A program made the translations under genes and the position numbers. A stretch of DNA of 64,000 nucleotides from Georgenia daeguensis (GTDB lineage: Bacteria > Actinomycetota > Actinomycetes > Actinomycetales > Actinomycetaceae): contig NZ_BAABBA010000002.1 in the NCBI RefSeq assembly GCF_039537705.1, forward strand, positions 186,001 to 250,000. Reading direction: 5' to 3'. The notes below the pieces were generated by a model, which had not been told where the DNA came from, ran no database searches, and saw only the letters and a program-made list of their open reading frames with translations. How positions within the stretch are numbered: the first letter of the stretch is position 1; every line of letters begins with the position of its first letter. Positions 18,202 to 27,274 of the stretch are shown here, piece by piece.

Positions 18202-19028
18202 CCGACGCGACGACGACGGCCCTCACCTCCCAGCCCGCCGAGGGGCGGACCGCCGCGGCACCGATGGTCCGCATCGCCGGCGTGCACAAGTTCTTCGGCG
18301 ACCTCCACGTGCTGCGCGGCGTGGACCTGACGGTGCCGCGCGGCTCGGTGTGCGTCGTCGTGGGACCCTCTGGCTCCGGCAAGTCGACTCTGCTGAGGTG
18401 CGTCAACGAGCTGGAGCAGATCGACGCCGGGCGCATCGAGGTCGACGGCGAGCTCATGGGCTACGCCGAGAAGGTCAGGAACGGTTCCAGCGAGCTGCAC
18501 CGGTTGCATCCCCAGGCGATCGCCGCCCAGCGCTCGCGCATCGGCATGGTGTTCCAGCGGTTCAACCTCTTCCCGCACATGACGGCGCTCGAGAACGTCA
18601 TGGAGGCGCCGGTGCAGGTCAAGGGGCTGAGCAGGGGCGCCGCACGCCGGCGCGCGGAGGAGCTCCTGGACCGGGTGGGCCTCGCCGACCGGACCGGGCA
18701 CTACCCGGCCCAGCTCTCCGGCGGCCAGCAGCAGCGGGTGGCGATCGCCCGCGCGCTGGCCATGGACCCCGAGCTGATGCTCTTCGACGAACCGACGTCG
18801 GCCCTGGACCCCGAGCTGGTCGGTGAGGTGCTGGGCGTCATGCAGGGCCTCGCCGCCGACGGCATGACCATGATGGTCGTGACCCACGAGATCGGGTTCG
18901 CCCGCGAGGTCGGTGACCACCTGGTCTTCATGGACGGCGGCGTGATCGTCGAGCAGGGCGACCCGAGCGCCGTCCTGGACGCCCCCCGGCAGGAGCGCAC
19001 CCGGGAGTTCCTCTCGAGGGTCCTCTGA
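18198..19028 (+). CDS. Polar amino acid ABC transporter ATPase
   Basis: A 276-residue GlnQ/HisP-type ATPase powering the uptake system. Walker A GPSGSGKST is at residues 56-64, the Q-loop is in GMVFQRFNLFPHMT, the signature is LSGGQQQR (about 174), and Walker B plus D-loop are LMLFDEPTSALDPE. The H-loop is VVTHEIGFA. It overlaps the permease stop by four bases. A small insertion (MGYAEKVRNGSSELHRLHPQ) after strand 3 is seen in other members of this subfamily. Confidence 0.95.
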   Translation: MTDATTTALTSQPAEGRTAAAPMVRIAGVHKFFGDLHVLRGVDLTVPRGSVCVVVGPSGSGKSTLLRCVNELEQIDAGRIEVDGELMGYAEKVRNGSSELHRLHPQAIAAQRSRIGMVFQRFNLFPHMTALENVMEAPVQVKGLSRGAARRRAEELLDRVGLADRTGHYPAQLSGGQQQRVAIARALAMDPELMLFDEPTSALDPELVGEVLGVMQGLAADGMTMMVVTHEIGFAREVGDHLVFMDGGVIVEQGDPSAVLDAPRQERTREFLSRVL

Positions 19029-19140
19029 GCGGCTTCACCCCGGTCTCGGTCTGGGCAGACGCGCCCGCCGACGGCACCATGGCCTGACGAGGCGCGCGCC
19101 GCCCGGGCGTGCCTTCCCGCAACGACGCGAGGGAGACCTG

Positions 19141-21192
19141 ATGAGCCTGACCACGCCGCAGCGCCGGCTCCTGCCGCTCCTGCCCGCCCACCCGGGCGGC
19201 AGGTCGGCGATGACGTGCCGGTACCGCTGCGGGAACGCCTGCTTCCACGACGCCCCCAACACCTCGTCGAACGAGTACTTCGGCGACGTCATGTCCCAGG
19301 TCGTGTCCCGGCGGACCGTCCTGCAGGCCGGCGCCGTCCTCGGCCTCGTCGGCGCGGTCGGCGCGGGCACCGGGACGCCCGCGGCGGCCCACCCCGTGGG
19401 CGACGGCGCACCGGGCCTGAAGTTCAGCCCCGTGGCACCCAACACCACGGACGCGGTGGTCGTGCCGCCGGGGTACCTGCACGAGGTGGTCCTGCGCTGG
19501 GGCGACCCCCTGTTCGACGACGCACCCGAGTTCGACCCCCTCCACCAGACAGCCGAGGCCCAGGAGCGTCAGTTCGGCTACAACTGCGACTATCTCGGCC
19601 TGCTCCCGCGGCGCGGTCGCGGGAACTTCCTGCTCGTGGCGAACCACGAGTACACCAACGAGGAGCTCATGTTCCCGGGCTACGACCCCGAGAACCCGAC
19701 CCGCGAGCAGGTCGAGGTGGCCTGGGCGGCGCACAGCCTGAGCGTGGTCGCGCTGACCGCGGAGCGCCGCGGGAGGCGCTCCGGCGGCCTCGACGCCGTG
19801 GTCGGCCACCGCCTGAACCGCCGCTTCACCATGCGCTCGGAGTTCGAGCTGTCCGGCCCGGTCGCCGGGGAGGACCTGGTGACCACCAAGGACGACCCGG
19901 AGGGCCGCACCGTCCTGGGCACCCTCAACAACTGCGCCGGCGGCCTGACGCCCTGGGACACGTGGCTGACCGGCGAGGAGAACTTCCACCAGTACTTCGC
20001 CAACGCGGAGACCGTCACGGAGGCGGTGGCTGCGGAGCGGCTGCGCCGGTACGGGGTCAACGAAGGGCCCAGCGACCGCAAGTGGGAACGCTACGACGAC
20101 CGCTTCGACGTCGCCGCGCAGCCCAACGAGCCCAACCGCTTCGGCTGGATCTGCGAGATCAACCCGTTCGACCCGGACTCCACGCCCCGCAAGCGCACGG
20201 CGCTGGGACGCTTCAAGCACGAGGGGGCCACGATCCGGCTCACCGCGGACGGCCGCGCGGCGGCGTACATGGGCGACGACGAGCGGTTCGAGTACGTCTA
20301 CAAGTTCGTCTCCCGGGACCGCTACCGGAAGGGTGACGACGACCACAACGCCACGCTGCTCGACAACGGCACCCTGTACGTCGCCCGCTTCACCGGCGAC
20401 TCGCCGGGGGAGATCACCGGGACCGGCACGCTGCCCGCCGACGGGGAGTTCGACGGCTCCGGCGAGTGGATCCCGCTCGCTACCTCCGCCGACGGCGAGG
20501 CGGAGTCGCACGTCGAGGGCATGAGCGGCGTCGAGGTGCTGACCTTCGCACGCCAGGCGGGCGACGCCGTCGGCGCCACCAAGATGGACCGCCCGGAGGA
20601 CGTGGAGCCGCACCCGCAGACCGGCCGGGTGTACATGGCCCTGACCAACAACACCAACCGCGGCCTGCCCGGCTACGCCGGACCGGACGAGGCCAACCCG
20701 CGGGTGGAGAACAAGCACGGCCACGTCATCGAGCTCCGCGAGAGCGACGACGACGCCGCCTCCACCACCTTCGCGTGGCGGATCCTCCTCGTGTGCGGCG
20801 ACCCGGCGGACCCGGCCACGTACTTCGACGGGTACGACAAGAGCCAGGTCTCCCCGATCTCCTGCCCGGACAACGTCACCTTCGACAGCCACGGCAACCT
20901 GTGGATCGCGACCGACGGCAACCAGCTCGGCTCCAACGACGGCCTCTTCGGCGTCGCGCTGGAGGGCCCGTACCGCGGGCAGGTCAAGCAGTTCCTCACC
21001 GTGCCGGTCGGCGCGGAGACCTGCGGGCCGTGGGTGGAGGACCACCGCGTGCTCGTCCACGTCCAGCACCCGGGCGAGGAGGAGGGGTCGACCTTCGAGA
21101 ACCCGCTCTCGCACTGGCCGGACGGCGGCGTGCCCCGGCCGTCGGTCGTCGTGGCGTGGCGGGCCGACGGGAGGGAGATCGGCAGCGCCTGA
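19141..21192 (+). CDS. PhoX family alkaline phosphatase (DUF839), Tat-exported
   Basis: Secreted calcium/iron-dependent phosphomonoesterase of the PhoX family (683 aa) acting outside the membrane. Start ATG 19141 is backed by GGGAGA. The Tat motif SRRTVLQAGAVLG (Arg57-Arg58) comes after an unusually long n-region that holds Cys26, Cys30, Cys34 and His36. Family motifs include FGYNCDYLGLLP, FLLVANHEYTNEEL, NNCAGGLTPWDTWLTGEEN and FDSHGNLWIATDGNQ. It presumably scavenges phosphate; no Pho box was recognised upstream. It stands alone and converges on glnE across a repeat array. Confidence 0.92.
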   Translation: MSLTTPQRRLLPLLPAHPGGRSAMTCRYRCGNACFHDAPNTSSNEYFGDVMSQVVSRRTVLQAGAVLGLVGAVGAGTGTPAAAHPVGDGAPGLKFSPVAPNTTDAVVVPPGYLHEVVLRWGDPLFDDAPEFDPLHQTAEAQERQFGYNCDYLGLLPRRGRGNFLLVANHEYTNEELMFPGYDPENPTREQVEVAWAAHSLSVVALTAERRGRRSGGLDAVVGHRLNRRFTMRSEFELSGPVAGEDLVTTKDDPEGRTVLGTLNNCAGGLTPWDTWLTGEENFHQYFANAETVTEAVAAERLRRYGVNEGPSDRKWERYDDRFDVAAQPNEPNRFGWICEINPFDPDSTPRKRTALGRFKHEGATIRLTADGRAAAYMGDDERFEYVYKFVSRDRYRKGDDDHNATLLDNGTLYVARFTGDSPGEITGTGTLPADGEFDGSGEWIPLATSADGEAESHVEGMSGVEVLTFARQAGDAVGATKMDRPEDVEPHPQTGRVYMALTNNTNRGLPGYAGPDEANPRVENKHGHVIELRESDDDAASTTFAWRILLVCGDPADPATYFDGYDKSQVSPISCPDNVTFDSHGNLWIATDGNQLGSNDGLFGVALEGPYRGQVKQFLTVPVGAETCGPWVEDHRVLVHVQHPGEEEGSTFENPLSHWPDGGVPRPSVVVAWRADGREIGSA

Positions 21193-21203
21193 GGCCCGGC
21201 CGA

Positions 21204-21302
21204 GCCGACCCGTCGGCCGGGGTTGCCCGCCGACCCGTCGGCCGAGGTTGCCCGCCGACCCGTCGGCCGGGGTTACCCGCCGACCCGTCGGCCGAGGTTG
21301 CC
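21204..21302. repeat. Four tandem 25-bp palindrome-bearing repeats
   Basis: Units begin at 21204, 21229, 21254 and 21279 and differ only by G/A at two positions. Each holds GCCGAC-CC-GTCGGC, a 6-bp dyad. The last unit runs into the terminator hairpin at 21300. There are no spacers, so this is not a CRISPR array. Confidence 0.92.
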
Positions 21303-21332
21303 GATGTGGTCGCCAGGAGCGACCACATCGGC
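21300..21332. terminator. Bidirectional terminator between phoX and glnE
   Basis: Perfect 14-bp arms (21300-21313 and 21319-21332) with loop CAGGA lie between two convergent genes. Confidence 0.85.
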
Positions 21333-21379
21333 AGTCTGACACCGGGGCGTGTCGCTCCGCGAGCCCGGTCGCCCGCACC

Positions 21380-24300
21380 TCAGTCGTAGAAGAGCTCCTC
21401 GACGACGGCGCGAGCCCGGCGCGACGTGCGCAGCCAGTGCTCCTCCAGGTCGAGACGCCGCCCGGGCTCGAACCCGAGGAGCCGCGCGACCACCTCGAGC
21501 TCGGGCGGCTCGTGCGGCAGCACGTCCGCCCGCTGCCCGGTGGCGCGCCCGGTGCCGAGCACGATCGCGTCTCGCAGCCGGGAGGCGAGCAGCCACGCGT
21601 CGTGGAGCCGCCCCGCCGCCTCGGCCGGGACGATCCCTGCCTCGTGCAGGGCGCCGAGGGCGTCGAGCGTGCTGGTGGTGCGCAGCTCGGGCACCTCGCC
21701 GGCGTGCCGGAGCTGGAGCAGCTGCACGGTCCACTCGACGTCGCTGAGCCCGCCGCGTCCCAGCTTGAGGTGCCGGTTGGGCGGCACCCCGCGGGGCATC
21801 CGTTCGGACTCGACGCGGGCCTTGATGCGGCGCAGCTCCCGGACCTCCGCCTCGGCGAGCCCGCCCCGGGGGTAGCGCAGCGGGTCCACGAGGGCCTCGA
21901 AGCGCCGGCCGAGGTCGGGGTCGCCGGCCACCGGGCGGGCCCGCAGCAGCGCCTGGCGCTCCCAGGGCTCCACCCAGCGCTCGTAGTACTCCGCGTAGGC
22001 GGCCAGGGTGCGGGTCAGCGGGCCGTTGCGCCCCTCGGGCCGCAGGTCCGCGTCGACGTCGAGCGGCGGTTCGGCGCCGGTCTGCCCCAGCAGCTGCCGC
22101 ACGCCCGTGGCGACCGCGACGGCCGTGCGGGACGCGAGCTCCGGGTCCGCGCCCGGCAGCGGCTCGTGGACGAACAGCACGTCCGCGTCGGAGGCGTACC
22201 CCATCTCCCGGCCACCGAGCCGGCCCATCGCGACCACGAGGTAGCGCGAGGGCGCCTCGTCGAGGCCGGCGTCCGCCAGGGCCTGGTCCACCGCCACCCG
22301 CAACGCCCCCCGGACCGCGATGTCGGCGGCGTTGGTGATCATCCGGACGGACCGCGTGTGGTCACCCAGGCCGAGCACGTCCCCGATCGCCGCACGCAGG
22401 AGCCCGCGGCGGCGCAGGTACCGCGCGGCCATGACCCGCCCGACCGGGTCGGTGCGCCGGTCCTGCAGGGCGGCGAGCTCGGCCGCGAGGGCCTCGATCG
22501 TGCGCGGCGCCAGCTCCTCGTCGTCGTCGAGCCACGCGACGGCCTCGGGCAGCCGGGCGAGCGCGTCCGCGACGTAGCGGCTGGTCGAGAGCAGCCGAGC
22601 CAGCCGACGCGCGGCGCCGCCGGAGTCGCGCAGCAGCTTGAGGTACCAGTGCGTGGTCCCCATGGTCTCCGAGAGCTTGCGGAAGGCCAGCAGCCCGTAG
22701 TCGGGCTGGGGCCCCTGGGCGAACCAGCCCAGCATCACCGGCAGGAGATGGCGCTGGATCGCCGCCGAGCGGGAGATGCCCTCGGTCAGCGCCGCGATGT
22801 GGCGGATGGCGCCGTCGGGGTCGTGGTAGCCGATCGCGGACAGCCGGGCGCGCGCCGCCGCCGGGGCGAGGGAGACGTCGTCGGCGCTCAGCCGCGCGGT
22901 GGCGGGCAGCAGCGGGCGGTAGAAGATCTCCTCGTGCAGGTGGCGGACCTCCCGGCGCACCTGCCGCAGACGCTGCTCGAGCGTGGCGGCGCCGTCCACG
23001 CCGTCCACGCCCATGCCGCGGCCGAGGCGGCGCAGCTCCTCCTCCGCCGTCGGCACCACGTGCGTGCGCCTGAGCTTGTGCAGCTGCATGCGGTGCTCGA
23101 GGACCCGCAGGAACCGGTAGTGCCGGTCCAGCAGCGCGGCGTCGTCGCGGGCGACGTAGCCGCGGCCGGCCAGCTGGGCGAGCCCCTCGAGCGTGGTGCC
23201 CGACCGGATCGCCTCGTCCGTGCGGCCGTGGACGAGCTGGAGGAGCTGGACGGTGAACTCCACGTCGCGCAGTCCGCCGCGGCCGAGCTTGAGCTGGCGG
23301 TCGGCCTCGGCGGCGGGCATGTTCTCCTCCACCCGCCGCCGCATCGCCTGGGAGTCCTCGACGAAGTTCTCCCGCTCGACGGCCGTCCACACCATCGGGG
23401 CCAGCGCGTCGCAGTAGTCCCTGCCGAGCGCCAGGTCCCCCGCGATCGGCCGGGCCTTGAGCAGCGCCTGGAACTCCCACGTCTTGGCCCACCGCTCGTA
23501 GTAGGCCAGGTGCGAGGCGAGGGTGCGGACGAGCGGCCCGTCCTTCCCCTCGGGCCGCAGGTTCGCGTCGAGCGGCCACAGGGCCGGCTCGGGCCCGACG
23601 GCCGAGACCGCCCGGGCCAGCGCCGTGGCCAGCCTGGCGCCGAGCCGGACCGCCTCCGGCTCGGGCAGGCCGTCGGCCGGCTCGACCACGTAGATGACGT
23701 CGACGTCGGAGATGTAGTTGAGCTCCCGGCCCCCGGTCTTGCCCATCCCGAGCACGGCCAGGCGCACGCCGGTCGCTCCCCCGGGCAGGTCGGCGCGCAC
23801 GACCGCGAGGGCGGCGTCGAGCGCGCCGGCCACGATGTCGGCGATCGACGCGGAAACCTTGGGGAAGGCGTCGAGCGGGTCGGGGCTGGTCAGGTCCGCG
23901 GCGGCGATCTCGAGGAGCCGACGGCGGTAGGTGCGACGCAGCGTCGCAACGCCCTGCTCGCCGGTCACCGTGGCCACGGGGACGGCCGCGTCCGGGTCGG
24001 CGCCGACCGCGCGCAGCGCGCGCTCCCGCTCGTCCTCGGGTGCCAGGTCCAGGACCGGGCGCTCGCCAGGTCGCTCGGCGAGCAGGGCCACCGCGCCGGG
24101 CCGGGCCACCAGGGCGTCGCCCAGCGCGGCCGAGGCGCCGAGGACGGCGAGGAGACGACGGCGGCCGGGTGCGTCGTCGGCCAGGATCGCGGCGAGCTGC
24201 TGCTCGTGCTCGGTGCCGGCGGCGGACTCGGCCAGCCGCAGGAGCGTGAGCAGGGCATGGTCGGGGTCGGCGACCCGCCCGAGCGCCTCGGGCAGCGGCA

Positions 24301-24427
24301 CTCCCTGGGCGTCGGCGGCGGCGAGGTAGGGCGCGAGCACCTCGACGTCCAGGCGCTCGGCGGCCGTGGCCGGCTCGGCGAACCCGAGCCGGCGCAGCGT
24401 CGTGGTCCGCGAGACCGGCCGTGTCAT
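21380..24427 (-). CDS. glnE: Bifunctional glutamine synthetase adenylyltransferase/deadenylase
   Basis: Adds and removes AMP on the GlnA tyrosine (Tyr402 of the glnA product at 14705). The 1015-residue protein has two nucleotidyltransferase units. The first carries GMGKTGGRELNYISDVDV (about 228-245) and the second AMGRLGGREMGYASDADV (about 731-748), each with its metal-binding Asp pair, and each is followed by a helical region. It starts 10 bases after glnA2 stops, so the two are one operon on the minus strand. Length and both domains are complete. Confidence 0.97.
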   Translation of the reverse strand: MTRPVSRTTTLRRLGFAEPATAAERLDVEVLAPYLAAADAQGVPLPEALGRVADPDHALLTLLRLAESAAGTEHEQQLAAILADDAPGRRRLLAVLGASAALGDALVARPGAVALLAERPGERPVLDLAPEDERERALRAVGADPDAAVPVATVTGEQGVATLRRTYRRRLLEIAAADLTSPDPLDAFPKVSASIADIVAGALDAALAVVRADLPGGATGVRLAVLGMGKTGGRELNYISDVDVIYVVEPADGLPEPEAVRLGARLATALARAVSAVGPEPALWPLDANLRPEGKDGPLVRTLASHLAYYERWAKTWEFQALLKARPIAGDLALGRDYCDALAPMVWTAVERENFVEDSQAMRRRVEENMPAAEADRQLKLGRGGLRDVEFTVQLLQLVHGRTDEAIRSGTTLEGLAQLAGRGYVARDDAALLDRHYRFLRVLEHRMQLHKLRRTHVVPTAEEELRRLGRGMGVDGVDGAATLEQRLRQVRREVRHLHEEIFYRPLLPATARLSADDVSLAPAAARARLSAIGYHDPDGAIRHIAALTEGISRSAAIQRHLLPVMLGWFAQGPQPDYGLLAFRKLSETMGTTHWYLKLLRDSGGAARRLARLLSTSRYVADALARLPEAVAWLDDDEELAPRTIEALAAELAALQDRRTDPVGRVMAARYLRRRGLLRAAIGDVLGLGDHTRSVRMITNAADIAVRGALRVAVDQALADAGLDEAPSRYLVVAMGRLGGREMGYASDADVLFVHEPLPGADPELASRTAVAVATGVRQLLGQTGAEPPLDVDADLRPEGRNGPLTRTLAAYAEYYERWVEPWERQALLRARPVAGDPDLGRRFEALVDPLRYPRGGLAEAEVRELRRIKARVESERMPRGVPPNRHLKLGRGGLSDVEWTVQLLQLRHAGEVPELRTTSTLDALGALHEAGIVPAEAAGRLHDAWLLASRLRDAIVLGTGRATGQRADVLPHEPPELEVVARLLGFEPGRRLDLEEHWLRTSRRARAVVEELFYD

Positions 24428-24437
24428 GGCGCTGCCC

Positions 24438-25775
24438 TCACAGGGCCGGGATGAACCGCTGCAGCTCGTAGGGGGTGACCTGGTTGCGGTACTCCTGCCA
24501 CTCGGTGCGCTTGTTGCGGAGGAAGAACTCGAAGGCGTCCTCGCCCAGGGTCTCGGCGACCAGCTCGGAGGACTCCATGATCTCGACCGCCTCGCGCAGG
24601 GACGCCGGCAGGGAGCGGATGCCCAGGGCCTTGCGCTCGGCCTGGCTCATCGCCGCGACGTCCTCGGCCGCCCCCTCGGGCAGCTCGTAGCCCTCCTCGA
24701 CGCCCTTCAGCCCGGCGTTGAGGAGCACCGCGAACGCAAGGTACGGGTTCGCGGCCGAGTCCAGCGCCCGGTACTCCACGCGTGCCGAGCCGCCCTTCTC
24801 CGGCTTGTACATCGGCACGCGGACCAGGGCGGAGCGGTTGTTGTGCCCCCAGGAGACGTGCGCGGGCGCCTCGTCCCCGCCCCACAGCCGCTTGTAGGAG
24901 TTGACGTGCTGGTTGCACACGGCCGTGATCTCGGAGGCGTGGCGGAGCAGCCCGGCGATGAACGAGCGGGCGGTTGCGGAGAGCTGGAACTCCCCCGCCG
25001 GGTCGTGGAACGCGTTGTGGTCGCCCTCGAACAGCGACATGTGCACGTGCATGCCGGAGCCGGGCGCGTTCACGAGCGGCTTGGGCATGAAGGTGGCCAG
25101 CACGTCCTGGCGCAGCGCCACCTCCTTGATGACCGTGCGGAAGGTCTGGATGTTGTCCGCCATGCTCAGGGCGTCGGCGTAGCGCAGGTCGATCTCGTTC
25201 TGGCCCGGGCCCGCCTCGTGGTGGGAGAACTCCACCGAGATGCCCATGGACTCCAGCGTCGTGATCGCGTCCCGACGGAAGTCGTGCGCCGTGCCCCGCG
25301 CCACGTGGTCGAAGTAGCCCCCGGTGTCGATCGGGATCAACGGGTCCTGCGGCGAGGTGACGTTCTGGAAGAGGTAGAACTCGATCTCGGGGTGGATGTA
25401 GAAGGTGAAGCCGGCCTCGGCCGCCTTGTTCATCGCCCGCTTCAGCACGCCGCGCGGGTCGGAGCGCGCGGGCTCGCCCGTCGGGGTCAGCACGTCGCAG
25501 AACATCCGCGCCACGCCGTTCTCGTCGCCGCGCCAGGGCAGCACCTGGAAGGTGGACGGGTCCGGCTTGGCCAGCATGTCGGACTCGTACACGCGCGAGA
25601 GGCCCTCGATGGACGAGCCGTCGAAGCCGATGCCCTCCGCGAAGGCGCCCTCGAGCTCCGCCGGTGCGATGGCGACGGACTTGAGCGTGCCGAGGACGTC
25701 GGTGAACCACAGGCGGATGAAGCGGACGTCCCGCTCCTCGATCGCCCGGAGGACGTACTCCTGCTGCTTGTCCAT
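24438..25775 (-). CDS. glnA2: Glutamine synthetase family protein GlnA2
   Basis: Type I (alpha subtype-like) glutamine synthetase homolog, 445 aa. Motifs include FDGSSIEGL, HPEIEFYLF, HHEAGPGQNEIDLRY and FMPKPLVNAPGSGMHVHMS. The adenylylation-loop region reads GYELPEGAAED instead of LYELPPEE, so control by GlnE as in GlnA is unlikely. ATG 25775 has GGGAG upstream; the longer open frame is spurious. It is the first gene of the glnA2-glnE operon. In other actinobacteria such paralogs can have altered activity (for example gamma-glutamylpolyamine synthetase in streptomycetes), so glutamine synthesis is not certain. No GlnR-type sites were seen in the 260 bp upstream. Confidence 0.92.
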   Translation of the reverse strand: MDKQQEYVLRAIEERDVRFIRLWFTDVLGTLKSVAIAPAELEGAFAEGIGFDGSSIEGLSRVYESDMLAKPDPSTFQVLPWRGDENGVARMFCDVLTPTGEPARSDPRGVLKRAMNKAAEAGFTFYIHPEIEFYLFQNVTSPQDPLIPIDTGGYFDHVARGTAHDFRRDAITTLESMGISVEFSHHEAGPGQNEIDLRYADALSMADNIQTFRTVIKEVALRQDVLATFMPKPLVNAPGSGMHVHMSLFEGDHNAFHDPAGEFQLSATARSFIAGLLRHASEITAVCNQHVNSYKRLWGGDEAPAHVSWGHNNRSALVRVPMYKPEKGGSARVEYRALDSAANPYLAFAVLLNAGLKGVEEGYELPEGAAEDVAAMSQAERKALGIRSLPASLREAVEIMESSELVAETLGEDAFEFFLRNKRTEWQEYRNQVTPYELQRFIPAL

Positions 25776-26037
25776 CTCTCGGCTCCCTGAATGCGTCGGC
25801 GTCCGCGCCGCCGGCGGTCGGCGGCGTGCGGCGAGGCCACCGCACTGTCCCATCATGGCGCACCCAGGCCGGTGCACCGCGCCGGTGCCCGGCCCCGTCG
25901 TCCCGGCCGCCCGATCACCCGCGACCGCGGGCTGCGACCGGTGCGCCGGCCAGCGGTCCGCCGCGCCGGGAGCCGGTCGCGCGGCGAGGGGACGGAGCGT
26001 CGCCCACGCCGACCGCCGTCGGCAATAGGGTGAGCGC

Positions 26038-26115
26038 ATGTCACCGCGGACCGGCGACGGCGGACGGCCACCGACCGCCCCGCGCCCCCGCGCCGCCGAC
26101 CAGGAGAACAGATGA
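26038..26115 (+). CDS. Putative leaderless 25-residue leader ORF of panB
   Basis: TAGGGT (26026-26031) lies six bases before ATG 26038, the same spacing seen at other leaderless starts here. The frame encodes 25 residues rich in Pro and Arg (MSPRTGDGGRPPTAPRPRAA, then DQENR). Its TGA (26113-26115) overlaps the panB ATG as ATGA. It is out of frame with panB, so translation of panB could be coupled to it. It is not recognised as a family and could be only the 5' leader. The 262 bp before it (25776-26037) hold the divergent glnA2 promoter and no other gene. Confidence 0.45.
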   Translation: MSPRTGDGGRPPTAPRPRAADQENR

Positions 26116-27005
26116 CTACCAGCGTCCCACCCGAGCCGTCGCCCACCGCCGGCGCGTCCGCCCAGAACGCCGCGCCGGGCACCGCGCCCGCCGCGGGGCA
26201 CGCCCCCCGCCGGGTGCGGGTGCACCACCTGCGCCAGGCCAAGGAACGCGGCGAGCGGCTGACGATGCTCACGGCGTACGACGCCGTCACCGCCCGGATC
26301 TTCGACGAGGCAGGCATCGACATGCTGCTGGTGGGCGACTCCATCGGCGACAACATGCACGCCCACCCGAGCACGATCCCGGTGACGGTCGACGACATGA
26401 TTCCCGCGGTCCGGGCGGTCGCGCGCACGGCACGGCGGGCGCTGGTGGTGGCGGACCTGCCGTTCGGCTCCTACGAGGCCTCGCCGGCCCAGTGCCTGGC
26501 CACGGCGGTGCGGATGCTCAAGGAGGCCGGCGCCCACGCCGTGAAGTTCGAGGGCGGGGAGCACCTCGCCGAGCACGTCCGCCTGCTCACTCGGTCGGGC
26601 ATCCCGGTAATCGGGCACCTGGGCTTCACCCCGCAGGCGGAGAACATCCTCGGCGGCAAGCGCGTGCAGGGCCGCGGGAACGAGGCGGCCGACCGGCTCG
26701 TCGGGGACGCGCTCGCGCTGGCCGACGCCGGCGCGGTCGCCGTCGTGCTGGAGATGGTCCCCGCCCCGCTGGCCGCCCGCGTCACCGAGGTCCTCCCCGT
26801 GCCGACCATCGGCATCGGAGCGGGCTCCGAGGTGGATGGTCAGGTGCTGGTGTGGACCGACATGGCGGGCATGACCGACTGGTCACCGCGCTTCGCCCGG
26901 CGCTTCGGCGAGGTGGGCCGGGAGCTCTCTGCCGCCGCCGGCGCCTACGCGCAGGCCGTGCGGGAGCGGACCTTCCCGTCGGCGGACCACGCGTACGAGT
27001 CCTGA
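26112..27005 (+). CDS. panB: 3-methyl-2-oxobutanoate hydroxymethyltransferase
   Basis: Makes ketopantoate from 2-oxoisovalerate and methylene-THF, the first committed step of pantothenate and CoA synthesis. The 297-residue protein has a Pro/Ala-rich N-terminal extension of about 35 residues before the TIM barrel. Active-site motifs are MLTAYDAVTARIFDEAG, MLLVGDSIGDN, AVKFEGGEH, GHLGFTPQ and the catalytic glutamate in VVLEMVPA. AGGAGAACAG precedes ATG 26112. No panC or panD is in the window. Confidence 0.96.
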   Translation: MTTSVPPEPSPTAGASAQNAAPGTAPAAGHAPRRVRVHHLRQAKERGERLTMLTAYDAVTARIFDEAGIDMLLVGDSIGDNMHAHPSTIPVTVDDMIPAVRAVARTARRALVVADLPFGSYEASPAQCLATAVRMLKEAGAHAVKFEGGEHLAEHVRLLTRSGIPVIGHLGFTPQAENILGGKRVQGRGNEAADRLVGDALALADAGAVAVVLEMVPAPLAARVTEVLPVPTIGIGAGSEVDGQVLVWTDMAGMTDWSPRFARRFGEVGRELSAAAGAYAQAVRERTFPSADHAYES

Positions 27006-27039
27006 GGCGCGGGGGCCGGCCTCTCCGCCTGCCCCCGGC

Positions 27040-27231
27040 TCACTGCTCGTCCTCCCAGGCCTCGTCCTCCTCGGCCCACTTCTCGTTGCGGACCTCGGCG
27101 CGTGCGAGCGCCTGGGCCGCCTCCTCCGCGCTCGCGTAGGGGCCCATGCGGTTCGTCGCGCCGTGCACCTTGCCCTCCTCGACCTCGCCGGTCGACAGGT
27201 TGTAGTAGAACTCGCGCGGCTCGGTGGTCAT
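27040..27231 (-). CDS. Small acidic SPOR-like protein
   Basis: A 63-residue acidic protein (FYYNLSTGEVEEGKVHGATNR, then PYASAEEAAQALARA, ending AEEDEAWEDEQ). Similar actinobacterial proteins next to map are annotated as SPOR domain proteins. GGAGGAGAG directly precedes ATG 27231. It is divergent from map with 43 bp between the starts. It has no signal peptide, so a classical peptidoglycan-binding role is doubtful. Function unknown. Confidence 0.75.
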   Translation of the reverse strand: MTTEPREFYYNLSTGEVEEGKVHGATNRMGPYASAEEAAQALARAEVRNEKWAEEDEAWEDEQ

Positions 27232-27274
27232 CTCTCCTCCAGGGGTGAAGACGGGTGGTCCGTACACTGCCACC

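Noticed and set aside
21204..21302. Possible CRISPR array
   Set aside because: The 25-bp units are contiguous with no unique spacers, and there are no cas genes.
24438..26618. Longer glnA2 with a 280-residue N-terminal extension
   Set aside because: The extension is antisense to panB and lacks any glutamine synthetase similarity; ATG 25775 has a ribosome-binding site and gives the family length.
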